Shown here piece by piece: positions 10,665 through 23,298 of a stretch of 64,000 nucleotides of DNA. This stretch comes from Trematomus loennbergii. Its lineage: Eukaryota > Chordata > Actinopteri > Perciformes > Nototheniidae. Where the stretch lies: NCBI GenBank assembly GCA_012861695.1, contig JAAOOA010000594.1, positions 206,905 to 270,904 on the forward strand. The letters run 5' to 3'. How positions within the stretch are numbered: the first letter of the stretch is position 1; every line of letters starts with the position of its first letter. The notes below the pieces were generated by a model. It was not told where the DNA came from. It was given only the letters and a program-made list of their open reading frames with translations, and made no database searches. The position numbers and the translations under genes are program-made.

Positions 10665-12246
10665 CTTCTACTCTATCCAATATGCTCGGGTTTTCCATTA
10701 GTGTATTATTTTGCACTGCCTGGCTTCCTCTGTAAGGTTATCTGAACTATGAACTTTCCTAAATGTTGAGCTAGGAGTTCTGCCTTTCCTAAGTTTGTGA
10801 CAGCCATTTTGTCCCCTCTGCTCAAAACTGGTAACTCATAATTTATTCGAATTCCCCCCATTCTCCTAATCATGCCCCAAACATCTGCAAGCTGTACATC
10901 TCTTCCAATACTATTGCAATATTGCCTCCAAAAAGTGCGTTTTTGCGTTCTTATTGTTCTCCTTACTATAGCCTGGGCCCTTTTATACTGATTCAAAGCT
11001 TCCTGAGAATGGAGTTTTTTGAGTTGCCTGAATGCTTTATTTCTGTCTTTAATGGATTTGTTAGATTCACCATTCCACCAGGGTACACTCTTGGTACGCC
11101 TAGCTCCTGCAATTTCCGGAACTGTTTCCTCAGCTGAATGAATGATAACCTTAACCAGCTCATAATTTAATTTATTTATATCATCATCATTTTCCTCTTG
11201 AAGTGTTTCACATCTATTCGTACTTACAACTTGGAAGGCATCCCAATTAGCCTTTCCCAATTTCCATCTAGGAATTTTCTTTTCCTTTTCAAAACTTATG
11301 TTGGTCCCAACTTTAGTCATTACCGGATAATGATCGCTGCCCACTGTAGCATGCTTTACCACATTCCATGTACTTATACTTGCTATAGCACTAGACGTCA
11401 GGTCGAGTACTGTTACTATATTCTTCGTGCAATTATATCGTGTTCCTTCCCCAGTGTTAATACACACTAGCCGTGGTCATCTATAAATTCCTCAACTACT
11501 GCACCATTTGCATCTGTGCTACAGCTTCTCCATAGCCAGTTATGTGAATTAAAATCCCCACACCATATTACTGTGTCTTGCAGTGAAGCCCCAGCATCCT
11601 CTAATATACTTAGATTTAATTTCCCACATGGATTATAATAATTTACTATATCTATAGGTCCTCTATCATTCCATACCCTTATAACTATTGCTTCATGATC
11701 TGTACTTACATGCATAACTTTGTAACTTATACCACTCTGTATGAATGTTGCAACTCCTCCCCCTCTGCCAGAGTCAGAGGGGGTTGTGGTTTCAGCCATG
11801 TTTCCTGAATACAAAGTACATTAGGTTTCTCTCCCAGATTGTCAATATCTTTTTTGAACTCTTGTCCATTTGCAATTAAACTTCTAGCATTCCACTGCAG
11901 TACAATTAACACCATCAGGATGATCCAGTCCATGTCTGAGATTGTTGGACGTCATCATTTAGGATATCTTTCACATGTTCCCAGTGCATCCCTTTCACAT
12001 CACTTCTCAGCTGATTTGAGAATTATTTAGATTCTTTCATTCCGGCTTGTAGTCCGCTCAACAGTTGATAATCTCTGCCATAAACAGTACAAACTCTCTT
12101 TTACTCACTATCAGAGTGTCCTCCTTCAACTTAACACAGTTGTGGACTTTTTCTGTTTCTTTGCTCTTATTGTTGTTTTGCATTGTAACCTGCGTTCCTC
12201 CTGAAACTTTCTTTGCTGCCTCTGCATAGCTAACTTCCTGCGTCAC
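10665..12246 (-). mobile_element. LINE (non-LTR retrotransposon) fragment, ORF1 end and ORF2 endonuclease
   Basis: Minus-strand frames read in order: an ORF1 C-terminus at about 12,246-12,058 (MTQEVSYAEAAKKV at its start), then an APE-type endonuclease starting near 11,933 with LQWNARSLIANG, CIQETWL, GGGVATFIQSG, and GDFNSHN near 11,560, ending with GSDHYPV near 11,330, then the linker toward the reverse transcriptase (RRTIRTQKRTFWRQYCNSI). Frames shift at about 11,740 and 11,467, so the element is dead. The domain order and motifs suit an I- or Nimb-type LINE; the clade is a guess. The short plus-strand frames in this stretch are shadows. Confidence 0.85.
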
Positions 12247-12351
12247 CCTGACTCACTGCACCTCTTCTGCTTTCTTGCTAACCTCACATCCACGGTACGC
12301 TGAGCTATGCTCCCCTCCACAATTGCAACATTTCAGCTTTGCCCCTTCTTC

Positions 12352-12490
12352 ACATATGAGAATAACTGACGTAGCAGGAAATTGTAAAGAGGATTATTTC
12401 AGCCAATCAGAGGTGGAAGAAGTACTCAGATCTGAGTAGGCATACTTCTACTTTTACTCAAGTACAAGATCTCAGTACTTCTTGTTAAGG
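12352..12490. repeat. Third partial copy of the FAM219B upstream segment
   Basis: Bases 12,352-12,425 (ATGAGAATAACTGACGTAGC and on to AATCAGAGGTGGAAG) match 3,729-3,800 and 35,893-35,955, which lie just upstream of the two FAM219B first exons, and are followed by an AGTAC-type repeat as in those copies. Only this short piece is present here. Confidence 0.8.
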
Positions 12491-12688
12491 AATAATTCTT
12501 TTAGATATCTAACCTTTTGCTCTGTGACGTTTTATGATCTACTCTGACGTCTGTTATCTCCTTTAAAGCTGCATTGGTGCCATATGTGTTGTTGTCACCA
12601 GTTTGTGACCGGTCAACTTGTCTGGCACGAATTGTAATTGTTGTGGGAACGCTGAGGCACTTCTTTATCGGTGTTTGTGGACTCTAAT

Positions 12689-13471
12689 GGCGCATTTCCA
12701 CCACACGGTCGGCCTCGGCCTCGCTCGGTACTGCTTGGCCGCGTTGGGCCTTGTTAGGGCCGGCTCACTTTATGCTGCGCTTCCATTACAGTTTAGGAAC
12801 TGGGGTAGTATCTATAGTAACGCAGTGTAGGCGGAGCCGTGACGTCATCTTCAATGAGAACCCCAGAAAAACAACACAGCCGTTAGCTGTTAGCACTCAG
12901 AGCTCACAGCTCCTTATATATGTTCAGAAACTAGACAAAAGTTAAACAAGTACACACCACAGACTGCCTGTGTCATGGCGAATACAGTCGCTGCTTTATT
13001 TATGTCTGTATAGGCCGTTGTTGTGAGTGTGGACGGTCGGAGCATATACTGCGTTAGCTTAGCCAATCTCCATTTAGAAAACACGCATTTTAAAAGGTTT
13101 TTCACCTGCCGTCTGTCTGCAGACTTGCCAAAGCATTAATTCATGGTTTTTACTAACCGGTATCAGTATGTTGTTACTTCGGCATCATTTTGAAACGTGT
13201 ATTACAATTAAATCACGGTCAAATATGTTCATCTTGTTGTAGTTGTAGCCCCTTGCCAGTGATTCTCTCTCTAGTTTAGCATACTCAGCCCGACTCAGCC
13301 CTGTTTGTTGGCCCCGATAGAACCACGATTTTGTCGGGCCAGAAAAGAGGTGAAAAAGTACCCCCGGGCCGGGCCGGGCCGTAACTAGGCCTAGTGGAAG
13401 CGCAACCAAAAACGGGCCCGGCACGACACGGCACGCTTAAACCGCGCTCCGCGCCATGGTGGAAATGCCCC
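12689..13471. mobile_element. Non-autonomous DNA transposon, GGNGCATTTCCACCA termini
   Basis: Left end GGCGCATTTCCACCA and right end TGGTGGAAATGCCCC form inverted repeats (14 of 15 match). The subterminal regions are also GC-rich and partly inverted (GGCC-rich on both sides). No transposase frame. The target duplication is not clear; superfamily undetermined. Confidence 0.65.
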
Positions 13472-14214
13472 ATATGATGTGAAATCTTTGAGGCCCTGAG
13501 TGTCGGACGCAGGTGGTTCAGTGTTCCCAGCTGTTTAGTCTACTCCCTCAGAGATGTTGATTACTCTCTGTGAACCATAGCATAGAGAGAGGCTCTTCAG
13601 AATTGACGTGGCAACTCTACCGTGAAGTCAGAACCTCTGACTCTTTGACTTGTGATGTGAATCCTCCGGCCGATACTCTGAATAATTGACCAAGATAGAG
13701 AAACTATGTTTTAATCTTGTATTCATGAGTTTATTTGATCAACTTGGAAAACATGATGCATTTATATACAAAACTAAAAGAACAACACACGTTCTTAAAT
13801 GGTTTTTCTTATTATTAGGTCCACCATTTTGTACACAACAGGAAAGCATGGATTTGATCAACAATATATAGACATATTTAAAGTGGGGAATCAGAAGAGC
13901 TCATCGTCATCTCGTTATACATCCAAGGACCTGAGGAGAGAGGAGAAGGAGACATGTTCAGATGAGAGGAAGTCAATATCCTTCATGAGCTGCTGCACAT
14001 TTTAACACACATTAACTTCCTAAATTCAGAATCAAGTTTATCACCAGGTACACACAGAGGGATTAGCTCTGGTGTATTGTGGTGCAAACATAAACAACTT
14101 CAGACCATAAGTTGCAAAAAGAGGTCAAAAATATACATTTAAATACAAAAGAACCTAAAAAACATAAAAACTAAAAGACTTGGAACACTGAATATATGTC
14201 AGACTACTGTGTGG
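13472..14214. other. No gene recognised
   Basis: Short frames only. A block at 13,920-14,010 with CTGAGGAGAGAGGAGAAGGA looks like UTR or repeat sequence rather than an exon I can name. Confidence 0.35.
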
Positions 14215-15620
14215 TATATTTTAAGATAAGATCAGATAAGAAGAACTTTATTGATCCCAATGTGGGAAATGTTTGCGTTGCAGCAGCATGAAAAGACAAG
14301 GCATTGAACATTAGAGAAATTAAAAGACTAGATATATACTTTAATTTAGCCAGGACTGGATTATTAAATATGAGATTGAATATAAATGTGAAATGTACAG
14401 TGTGAGTTTGAGTCCAGTTATCAAGAGAAGGCTGTGCAGACGTTCAAACTCTAAGGTTTTATTGTCATATGCACAAAGCTACAGTGTAGACATGGCAATG
14501 AAATTCTTCTGACCTGAGCTCCTCCAACAATGCAACATATATAATGAAGTAGTGGCTATTTCCTTAACGATGAATCAAGTATTCAGATAATTGTCTGTAT
14601 TTTGACTTGACTTCTCCCAACACAAATTGCGTTCAGATATCTGTCCTGTGGTGCTGTGTACCTATTATTACCGTATACCGGTCCTTCTCTTCTGTTGTGA
14701 GACTGTAGAAAGAAAAGCTCCTTTACCTGTCTTTGAAGACACGCTTTATTTTTCTCAGGAGTGCAAAACCCTTTTCTTTTGGATAATTCGTTTTCTCCTG
14801 TTTTTACGTTAGAGTAGGTAAGAAGCCTGTACGTTTATTTTTCTCATTCGTTAGGTAAGATTTTTGTGTTAAAAGGTTTGTTTGTTTTGTGGTTTTGTTA
14901 CTCCTCTTTGTAATCATTTTGGTAATTACATTTACCAAACGACATTCTCTGTCTCGGCCTCCATGTTCTTGGGAGTGGGAAAAGTGGGGACAGTGCAACT
15001 TTATGCTGCGCCTAGGTTCCCCTAGACCTGGGCGTAACATCATTAAACTGGGATCGATTGTCTACTATCGATCCCAGTTTCTCAAATTCTCTCAAAATGT
15101 GGATTTCTCAGACTAAAACCCAAAGATATTCACTGTGATCTGATATAACACCCAGTGAACAGCACATTTTTTAGATTTTAGAGACTTCAAATAGCAGTTT
15201 CCTTAACGATTAATCAATTATCAAGATGTTTGTCTGTATTTTTTGCCTAGCGTCGATCCCAGTTTCTCAATTTCTCTTGAAATGTGGATTTCTAAAAAAA
15301 AAATGAATGAAATTCTTCTGACCTGAGCTCCTCCAACAATGCAACATATACAATAACATACAAAATAGAGCAAGAAGTCTATATACATGTAAATAGAATA
15401 TGTACAAGAACAGAATATGAAATTAAATAATGTACATTAAGACCAAATTAAATACGGTTTATTGCGGTGATAACTATTTATATAAATAAGTAGATTGCAA
15501 GATGACAGATGAATGTTATGGATGTTCTTCACAGAGCTCAGGTGTTTAACAGTCTTACTGCCTGTGGGATGAAACTGACTGAGGTATTTGAAAGTATGTG
15601 AGTCTATGTAAAACATGTGT
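14215..15620. repeat. LINE 3'-end-like fragments
   Basis: AAGAACTTTATTGATCCCAA at 14,240, a block starting GAAATTCTTCTGACCTGAGC at 14,500 and again at 15,310, and GTTTAACAGTCTTACTGCCT at 15,545 are familiar from 3' tails of fish Rex1/L2-like LINEs. The block at 14,470-14,560 is repeated at 15,306-15,360. No coding remains seen. Confidence 0.5.
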
Positions 15621-15827
15621 GGACATGTCGATCATCAAATCCATAATGGTGGTGTCTTTAAACGTGTCGTCGTATCAGTCCAAAACCCAATGATATTAAC
15701 TTTGATGTGATATAAAACAGAGCACATGCATTCATTCTATCTGTTCAGACTGTCTGGATGCACCAATCTGACTTTCCTTTGCAACTAATGCTTATGTTTC
15801 ATTATTTATTAATCGTTTGGTCTATAA

Positions 15828-16290
15828 CAGGGATGTCCAAACTACGGCCCGGGGGCCAAATGCAAAAAGTATAATGGCATGCGGCCCACAAAATGAAACT
15901 TGAGCTTGTCTTGTATTGTACTTCTTAAATATATCTGTAAACATGTTACACAGTAGTGTTCATGTGTTAATGAGCCCACTTTCAGTCAAACAAATATGTT
16001 CTAACAAATCTAAGTTGATAAGAGCCCAATAACTTATTGAAATAACAACCCTTCCTATTTCCTCTTATGATGAGCAATCTGAGGCTTCTCTTTTAAGGAA
16101 TGAGCTGCTAACAAAATGAATGAAACCCTATGGAAAGCTGTCATGTAGGCTGCAGCATCATTTACTGACATTTGATTGGTTTAGCTAACTTATAACTTCA
16201 CTTATGAGCCAATAAACCTCTAGTGAGCGGCCCAGCCCTTCGAATATTTTTCTGTATGTGGCCCTCGGAGAAAAAGTTTGGACACCCCTG
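15828..16290. mobile_element. Non-autonomous hAT-like element (463 bp)
   Basis: Left end CAGGGATGTCCAAACTA, right end AGTTTGGACACCCCTG: inverted termini. The flanks GTCTATAA and CTCTATAA form an 8-bp target duplication with one mismatch. An inverted relative lies at 20,616-21,056. Confidence 0.88.
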
Positions 16291-16643
16291 CTCTATAACA
16301 CACTGAATATATGACAGACTACCTTGTGTTATATTTTAAATTGGAGGGCTGTGCAGAGACGTGTGCAGAGATGTGCTAAATACATGTTTTAATGAGTGGA
16401 TTCTCAGCTATTTCTTTTTGAGTAACTGGTTCGTGCTTTTTGAAGAAAGACATGTGTGTTCAGTGGCGACTCGTCCTCAGGGGCAGCCCCACCTAGTGTC
16501 AGCAGAAAGTAATGAAAATAATAATAATTCCAAAAATATGCAAAAAGAATATATGTTCAAATATATGTTAAGATCATGTTTAATCATCTGATTCGTCTGT
16601 GCATTGCTGTTTTAGTCTGCGTTCTTCTACTTAGAGTCTACAG

Positions 16644-17608
16644 CAGGGGTCGGCAACCTTTTTGATATGAAGTGCCATTCAAAACTATTTTTTTATCAGC
16701 GTGCCGACGATCGTGAATTATCAATGGGGGGGTGTGAAGAGCTCGACAAAACACTCGTGAAAAGTGATGTTTAAAACTCAGTTAATGGGGCTCGTTCACT
16801 GGCGCTTCCACAAACAACAACCAACATAATTGTTACATTCAAATGAAGTACATTATTCAAGTTTACATTAACTTTGGATAATAACACGGGAGAAATTAGC
16901 GGAAGAGCTCTCTCCCCCTCTCTCTCTCTCCTGACAGCGTCAGTATCTCATGCAGCTCACTGATCCAGTAATGAGTGACAGTGAAGAATAAATATTTATA
17001 ACTAGTTTAACTAGTTCCAGAGGTAGATCAAATAGCTAAGTGTGCTAGGTCTAACTCTTGTGTGTTTGCTCCGCTCACCGGTCCGTCACAGCGGGTGGAG
17101 CTGCAGGATTTCTGCTTCACACACGTTGTTGCACCGCTATTTTACTGTCTTTTTCGGACACCTTAAAATACTGCCAGACTGGTGAAGCGATTTTGGCGAG
17201 CTTGTTTTGCCGCACACAGAGAAAAGTGTCATGTATGTTACGTCTCACGATCGGCCTTTGAGAGCACCGATTGATCGGCAGAGAGTGAGTATCGGCCGAT
17301 ATCGATCGCCACGCAAAAACTGCGGCATTTTTACAGCTCCTTATGGGTAATGCAATTTGTGAAGTGCTTTTCTGTGGTGAAACTATCAGCCCTGCACCAC
17401 GGAGGAAAGCGGCAGAAAGTCGCCTGGAGTTAAAGAGAGCGGGGCTGCGTTGCGCATGGCTTCCTTCTCCAGGTACGGGGAGACGCGCTCTGGCGGCGGT
17501 CTTGTTCAGGATCCGAAAATAAAATTTAAATATTTTTGCACACTTATTCCACTTATTCCTAGTGTGCCACTGGTTACGGTGCCGCGTGCCAGGGGTTGCC
17601 GACCCCTG
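16644..17608. mobile_element. Non-autonomous hAT-like element (965 bp), perfect TSD
   Basis: Termini CAGGGGTCGGCAACC and GGTTGCCGACCCCTG are exact inverted repeats of 15 bp. A perfect 8-bp target duplication, GTCTACAG, lies at 16,636-16,643 and 17,609-17,616. The interior contains short frames on both strands but no complete transposase. Confidence 0.92.
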
Positions 17609-17613
17609 GTCTA

Positions 17614-19915
17614 CAGTGTGCCCAGAGCCGTATAATAGAAGAGTTACGACATCTCCGTTCACTCCAATGGACCAGTTTTTTTACAGCAATGGCGGATCGT
17701 GCAGCCGTCAATAGTTCCCCGGAAGTTAGCTTGCCGCTGACTTCCGGGGAACTATTGGGGCCAGCAACACAGTAGAGTTGGAGCATAATAGACCGTTCGT
17801 GATGGACTTTTAAAGGTAAGAAGACGTTTAAAGATTTATATTGCGGATATTATCAGCACATCTGAGTCAAATGAACATGGGTATTAAAGGATGTTAGTGG
17901 ATTATCCCTAAATCAGTAGATTTAGGGAACGTTTACAGATAACAGATTAGGCTAGGATACCGGATAAAGTTAGCAACACACGTGAACCATGAACAGCTAT
18001 TAATCCGTTCTCCTAATGTTATTTCATCCAACGTTGTGGAATTAGAGAAAAAGGGCTTCTAAACGTGATTTTTTTGTGGGGTGGAGGAATATAATATTAG
18101 TTAAATATAACATTGGGGCACGTGTGATTGTAATGAGTGGAGGTGGAGAAATTACGATCTCCATTTTGGAGTAGACCTACAAGCTGGTATAATAAAGTTA
18201 ACGTTACACAATAATAAGGAAGAGAGCTATTTGTGTGATACATCGCTATTGATATGAATTTAGAGTGCATATTTGAGACTTCCAAACAGTAAACAACGTA
18301 ATTTATGGTGAGTGTTTTTAGTGTATTCTGTTGATTATTACCCGTCTGTATGTTGCAGCTCAGCTGATTTTGAAATGATGGCAAAGGGAGAGTGAAAACA
18401 CAAGGTACATTTAATACTACTGTTGTATATAAGTAAGCATACTAAAACATGTATTCTATCACTGTATTATATAAGTAATCTTGCTAGTGTATATTAGTAA
18501 CCTACTGTATGGCAGGTGGAGGGGCAGTGATGTTACAGGTGGAGGACTTACTGGACATGTATACACTCATTACATACTGTACGTAAAATACGACCAAGAA
18601 TGTGAGACAACTTTATACAAATTCATATCACATCCATTACTGATGCCATTTGTCATACTTTGTTAAACTCACAAATAATAAAGTTCCATAACTTCAGTTG
18701 GAAACAAAGACCACACCTTATCTCCCCAAGGCAATTTCCCATCCAATAGGTGTGCTATATAGGTGTGTATAACCCTTTCTCCTGTCTGTTTCTCCCTCTT
18801 TCAGCACAAGAACCAGAGGGGGATTCAATAGAGCCTGAATACCTGCACTGAGACCCTCACCCTGCACCCTGAGTCTCAACTCTCAGAGTTTTCAAGCCTT
18901 TCCCTGTTATTTGTATTAAACCAAACATTAAGCTTCCCAATGGTGTGGTCTTCGTTTTGTGAAAAAGTGCAAATGCAGTGTTTGAATATGATTACCTCAC
19001 ATATTTTGTTGCGGCTGTCTGTTTTGATTGTTAAATTGCTCCTGCTGACTTGAGCTAGCCATTTCCCTCCTCTCTGTGTCAGTGGGGAAGCCGTACATTC
19101 TGATTCTTACTCCTTTCTCTGAGCGATTGGAGCATCCCCAGGCAGCACAGCAACCATGGTGGAGACGATATGCCAGGACAACACGGAGGAAAAGGCACAG
19201 ACAAACTGCATGACATGCTATTCAATGTTTATTGAATTACATGTATTTACAATGGATGTTCCTAAAACAACACTTTTAACGTCATAATCATGTTGCTGCT
19301 AGTCCATTGATAGTCACCTGTTGGTCTCCTGTCCTTTCTGAAAGTCATAAAGATGACATTAGTCATTTAGATTACTTACCATGGGATTACTGAAACCACC
19401 ATGAATTAAAAAAATGGTAGAAATTAATCTAATCTAAATTTTGAAGCATTCCTTGCCATCCCCTCCCTCTAAATATATCAATAAACATTAGGAAGTGATG
19501 CTCCTGACTACCATACCTGTTTAAGAAGATAATATTTGTTTTAAATAATTCAAAGCAATACACAACAGCAACAGGCTCTTTAACCAAGGCAACAGCCTAA
19601 CATGTATATGTTAACAAGTAAACTAGCTGTTCACACTATTCCTAATATTATCCATAAATATTAGCAGATTCTATTTATTTTTTAAAACATATTGATGTAA
19701 ATACACATCGGTATGTTGTATAAATATTGCAAATCAAGACCTTTATTCACTACTTATTACCAAAAATCGTAGTTCTATCTCCGGTAATCATGCATTCATA
19801 TGTCCCGCCACGAACATCCGGGGAACTATTGACTCTCCCTGAACCACGTGACGATCAAGCATTTTGGACTTCCGCTGTCGTATCTCTTCTATCTATATGG
19901 CGCTGAGTGTGCCTA
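17614..19915. mobile_element. Probable DNA element with inverted ends and internal hairpin
   Basis: The left region (AGAGCCGTATAATAGAAGAG then TTACGAC) is matched in reverse complement at the right (GTCGTATCTCTTCTATCTAT then ATGGCGCTGAG). GTCAATAGTTCCCCGGA at 17,707 recurs inverted at about 19,817-19,833. Inside the left arm is a perfect 18-bp hairpin (17,709-17,757). The interior, 18,000-19,780, shows no recognised gene; 18,680-18,960 has promoter-like and polyadenylation-like words and could be a solo LTR, which I cannot prove. Exact ends uncertain. Confidence 0.5.
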
Positions 19916-20615
19916 TTGAGCCGTTTTGAGCGATGTGGGTCAAGCCCCGATCTAGCCCCTCTCTCTCACTGTCAAAGTGAATGGGTTCTGTAAAAACTAC
20001 ACTGCGCATGCTCAGAGTCTTTTTCTATTCAATGTGTGCGGCAAAAAAAAAATCACCGGTGGGGCATAGTGCTGGCAACCCCACCAAACGTCATCTCATA
20101 ATTCAGAGCTGATTGGCTGTAAGTACGTGTGCAGCGAAAAGTGTAGTTGTGAAGAGGGGACGAGAGAGAGCAGCGTATAGCGATTACAATCAGTACAAAG
20201 GAAAGAAAATGAATGAAGTTGACCCTCTACTTCAGCTTTGGTAAGTTCGTTTGATGTCATATCTTTTGTTGATCTTCTGTGTTTTGCCTGTAGGCTATTG
20301 CTCTGCTGGATCCATTGATATTGTGACCTCGTGATGAGTGTCTGTGTCCCCCCCCCCCCTCTCTCTCGATCTGAACCACGGATAGCCTACAGCTATTTGT
20401 TTACGTGTTTAAAAAAGCACCAGAAGCTATACACATCTAAGTTGTTCGTGCCCCTCCACTTTTGTACATATAAAAACGCCACTGTGTGTGTTTCAAAATG
20501 TCAAAGGCAGACATTTAAAGGGCAGATTTCAGTAACCGTGGGAAACTGACTCCAACACATTGATTGAAACCGATTTAAAAAGTGAGTTACAAAGAAGAGT
20601 AATTAGTAAATAGAG

Positions 20616-21056
20616 CAGGGGTGGCCAAACCTTTTTCACCGAGGGCCACATACAGAAAAATATACGAAGGGCTGGGCCCCTCAGTAGAGGTTCATTGCTC
20701 ATAAGTTCATTTATAAGTTAGCAAAACCAATCAAATGTAGGTAAGTGATGCTCGTGAGTGTTGGCAGCTCATCCCTTAAAACAGAAGCTTCAGATTGATT
20801 AAAATAAGGAGGAATAGGAACGGTGTGTTTCAAGCTTGTTATGGAAATAAGTCATTGGGCTTTTTCTTATCAACTAAGATTTGTTAGAAAATGTTTCCAG
20901 CTTTATTAGAAAAGTGGTCTCATTAACACATGAATACTACTGTGTAATATATTTGTACATATATATTTAAGAAGTACAATATAAGACGACACAAGTTTCA
21001 TTTGTGGGCCGTATTCCATTATACTTTCTTTATCTGCTGAGGTTTGGAGACCCCTG
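20616..21056. mobile_element. Non-autonomous hAT-like element (441 bp)
   Basis: Termini CAGGGGTGGCCAAACC and GGTTTGGAGACCCCTG. The flanking 8-mers AAATAGAG and ATGTAGAG agree at 6 of 8. The interior is an inverted relative of 15,828-16,290 (GGCCACATACAGAAAAATAT). Confidence 0.8.
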
Positions 21057-21154
21057 ATGTAGAGTCATTTCTGGGGTGAAACTGTCCCTGAGACACGTGT
21101 GCAGAGATGTGCTAAAAACACATGTTGTAATGAGAGCATCGTCACCTGGAGGGT

Positions 21155-21268
21155 CTATAACTTGTCCATGCCGAGCTGTTCTGGAGTGGAGATGCCGAGC
21201 TCTGACAGCGTGGGCTGCAGCTCCTGGATCAGGTACGGGTAGATCTCTTTGTGGGGGCCGGCTTTGTC
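21155..21268 (-). CDS. COX5A: COX5A exon 4 (last coding exon)
   Basis: Minus-strand exon of 114 bp opening after a TCTTTCAG acceptor with [17 protein letters not shown] and ending [15 protein letters not shown] followed by TAG. This is the conserved C-terminus of cytochrome c oxidase subunit 5A, an imported matrix-side subunit of complex IV. The exon begins at phase 0, matching the AAG end of exon 3. It sits 1.1 kb from exon 3 and 85 bp from a hAT-like element. Only exons 2-4 of the gene are found in this copy; exon 1, which should carry the start codon and mitochondrial presequence, was not located upstream. Confidence 0.93.
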   Translation of the reverse strand, partial: DKAGPHKEIYPYLIQELQPTLSELGISTPEQLGMDKL

Positions 21269-22069
21269 CTGAAAGACACAGAGGAAATAACAAATGAAGA
21301 GGATGTTGTTATGGAGAACACAGCGTACACTACTTACAGCGATCAGCAATACATATGGACTGAAGCCCTCCTTTAGGATTGGTTTAAACAACAATTAGCA
21401 TCTAGTAATCAAATAAACAACAAGTCTTTCCATACACAACACATGGGAATACTACGGTGATAATATTGTTCTCTACTTCAATCCATTATATTGCACCATG
21501 AGATTATTAAACACCTGCACTTTTTAAAGAACATCCATAAACATTCACCTGTTTGCATCTTGCTAATTATTTATCTAATATATCAGATTCCATGTACTTG
21601 TATATAGACTCTTCTTGCACTATCTCTATTCTATTTGTATTTACTTGCACATCTCAAATCATTCTCTCGCACTATTTTATTCATCTTTCACTCAGAAATG
21701 TTCCTAACAGAGTGAATTGACCTAGAAGCCTCTCAGTGGGCACCTTGCTTCCCTTGTTGCCTCCTTAAGGAAACACTGGACCATCCTTTACGAAAGATAA
21801 GTGTTTATGTATATATATATTCCATAGAGTATTATTTATTCAAAGCCGTTATATACAATGATACTAAATGGCTTTCATGCAACCAATTAGCTTCACACAT
21901 TTATGAAACCCTCAAGAAACAACATGCTATGCACGGACTCAAGTATCTAGATGTGCTTTTAGTGGCTTTGTAGTTTCCCCACAACAGAGGCACATCCAAA
22001 ACACCCTCCGTCTCATCATAACGTCTCCCAGTGTCCTGATGAATTCTCCTTCACTACTTCCTTTAATCC

Positions 22070-22290
22070 CAGATCATTATGTTATTATACCAGAACAGTT
22101 TCATCCCACAGGCCATCAGACTGTTGAACACCTGAGCTTTGGAAAGAACATCCAGAACATTCATCTGTTTGCATCTTATAGACTTCTTGTTTTACTGTGT
22201 TTCACTGTTGGAGGAGCCTCAGATTTCCATTGACATATCTAAACTGTAGCTATGTACACATGACAATAAAAGCCTTGAATCTTGAACATT
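22070..22290. repeat. LINE 3'-tail-like fragment near COX5A exon 3
   Basis: CAGAACAGTTTCATCCCACA, CAGACTGTTGAACACCTGAG and ACATGACAATAAAAGCCTTG are words of a common fish LINE 3' end. This piece is inside the segment missing from the left duplication copy. Confidence 0.6.
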
Positions 22291-22367
22291 CTCATGGACA
22301 TTAAGTAAGAGTGGTTAGGAAGAGACATAGGGCCTCATTTCTTCCACAATTCGATAAGTGATCTCAC

Positions 22368-22489
22368 CTTAACGGCCTCCAGGATACGGATGGCGCTGGC
22401 CATGTCGTTCAGTCTCCGGCACGCTCTGAGCGCCGAGTCCACGGTCTTAGCCTCGGGCACCAGGTCGTACCCGATCAGGGTGTTCATGC
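22368..22489 (-). CDS. COX5A: COX5A exon 3
   Basis: Minus-strand exon of 122 bp. After completing the Gly codon from exon 2 it reads [20 protein letters not shown] and [20 protein letters not shown], the tetratricopeptide-like helical part of subunit 5A. It ends AAG before GTGAGA, phase 0, and joins exon 4 in frame. The acceptor (CCTGAAG) lacks a good pyrimidine tract, which is odd and may lower splicing efficiency or reflect a sequence error. The start and end phases (2 then 0) agree with exons 2 and 4. The corresponding exon is deleted in the left duplication copy. Confidence 0.92.
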
Positions 22490-22902
22490 CTTCAGGGTTA
22501 CATTCATTACAAAAACAAATGTATTACTTCAAAGAATTAGCAATCATTAGCAAGAGTCGTCTGAATTTAAGGTTCATGAAAAATACTTTAAGACAATTTC
22601 TTGTGGAGAAGATATTCGTCAGCTTTATTGAAGAGACTCAAGTCCATTTTTAAAAGACATACACTTCAATATAAATTAAAAAGTCAGTTATACCAATGTT
22701 TCCACAGAGGTGACTGGTATCGTACTGAGACGAGGATTTGACAGCAGCACAATGACACATTCATAATATTGCCACAAGCCATTACAAAACATGAAATGGG
22801 ACAATAAATATAATATGCATATCGTATGTGTGTGTCTTTGGTTCTTGAGTGCATTGGACCGTCAACCTAGTTATTTAAAAATGTTGAAGGGATCCTTTTT
22901 CA

Positions 22903-23298
22903 GAGTGTGGTGCGTTCAGGGACCTCAGTAACTTTGATATATCTGTGTGTAGTTCAGAGTGTGGTGCGTTCAGGGACACTCAGTAACTTTGACTATATGT
23001 GTGTGTAGTTCAGAGTGTGGTGCGTTCAGGGACCCTCAGTAACCAGCTGTGTGTGTGTGTAGTTCAGAGTGTGGTGCATTCAGGGACCCTCAGTAACTTG
23101 ATATATGTGTGTAGTTCAGAGTGTGGTGCGTTCAGGGACCCTCAGTAACTTTGATTATATCTGTGTGTAGTTCAGAGTGTGGTGCGTTCAGGGACCCTCA
23201 GTCACTTTGTGTGTGTGTGTAGTTCAGAGTGTGGTGCATTCAGGGACCCACAGTAACTTGGACTATACCTGTGTGTAGTTCAGAGTGTGGTGGTTAGG
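22903..23298. repeat. Minisatellite, about 56-bp unit, 8 copies (right duplication)
   Basis: Counterpart of 875-1,232, same core, eight cores counted, in the intron between COX5A exons 2 and 3. Unit order differs from the left copy by at least one gain or loss. Confidence 0.85.

Noticed and set aside
10706..11814. Host endonuclease-like gene
   Set aside because: Motifs GDFNSHN and GSDHYPV with the following reverse-transcriptase start identify a broken LINE.
18680..18965. Solo LTR of a retrovirus-like element
   Set aside because: Promoter-like and polyadenylation-like words are present, but no TG...CA boundaries with a target duplication could be fixed.
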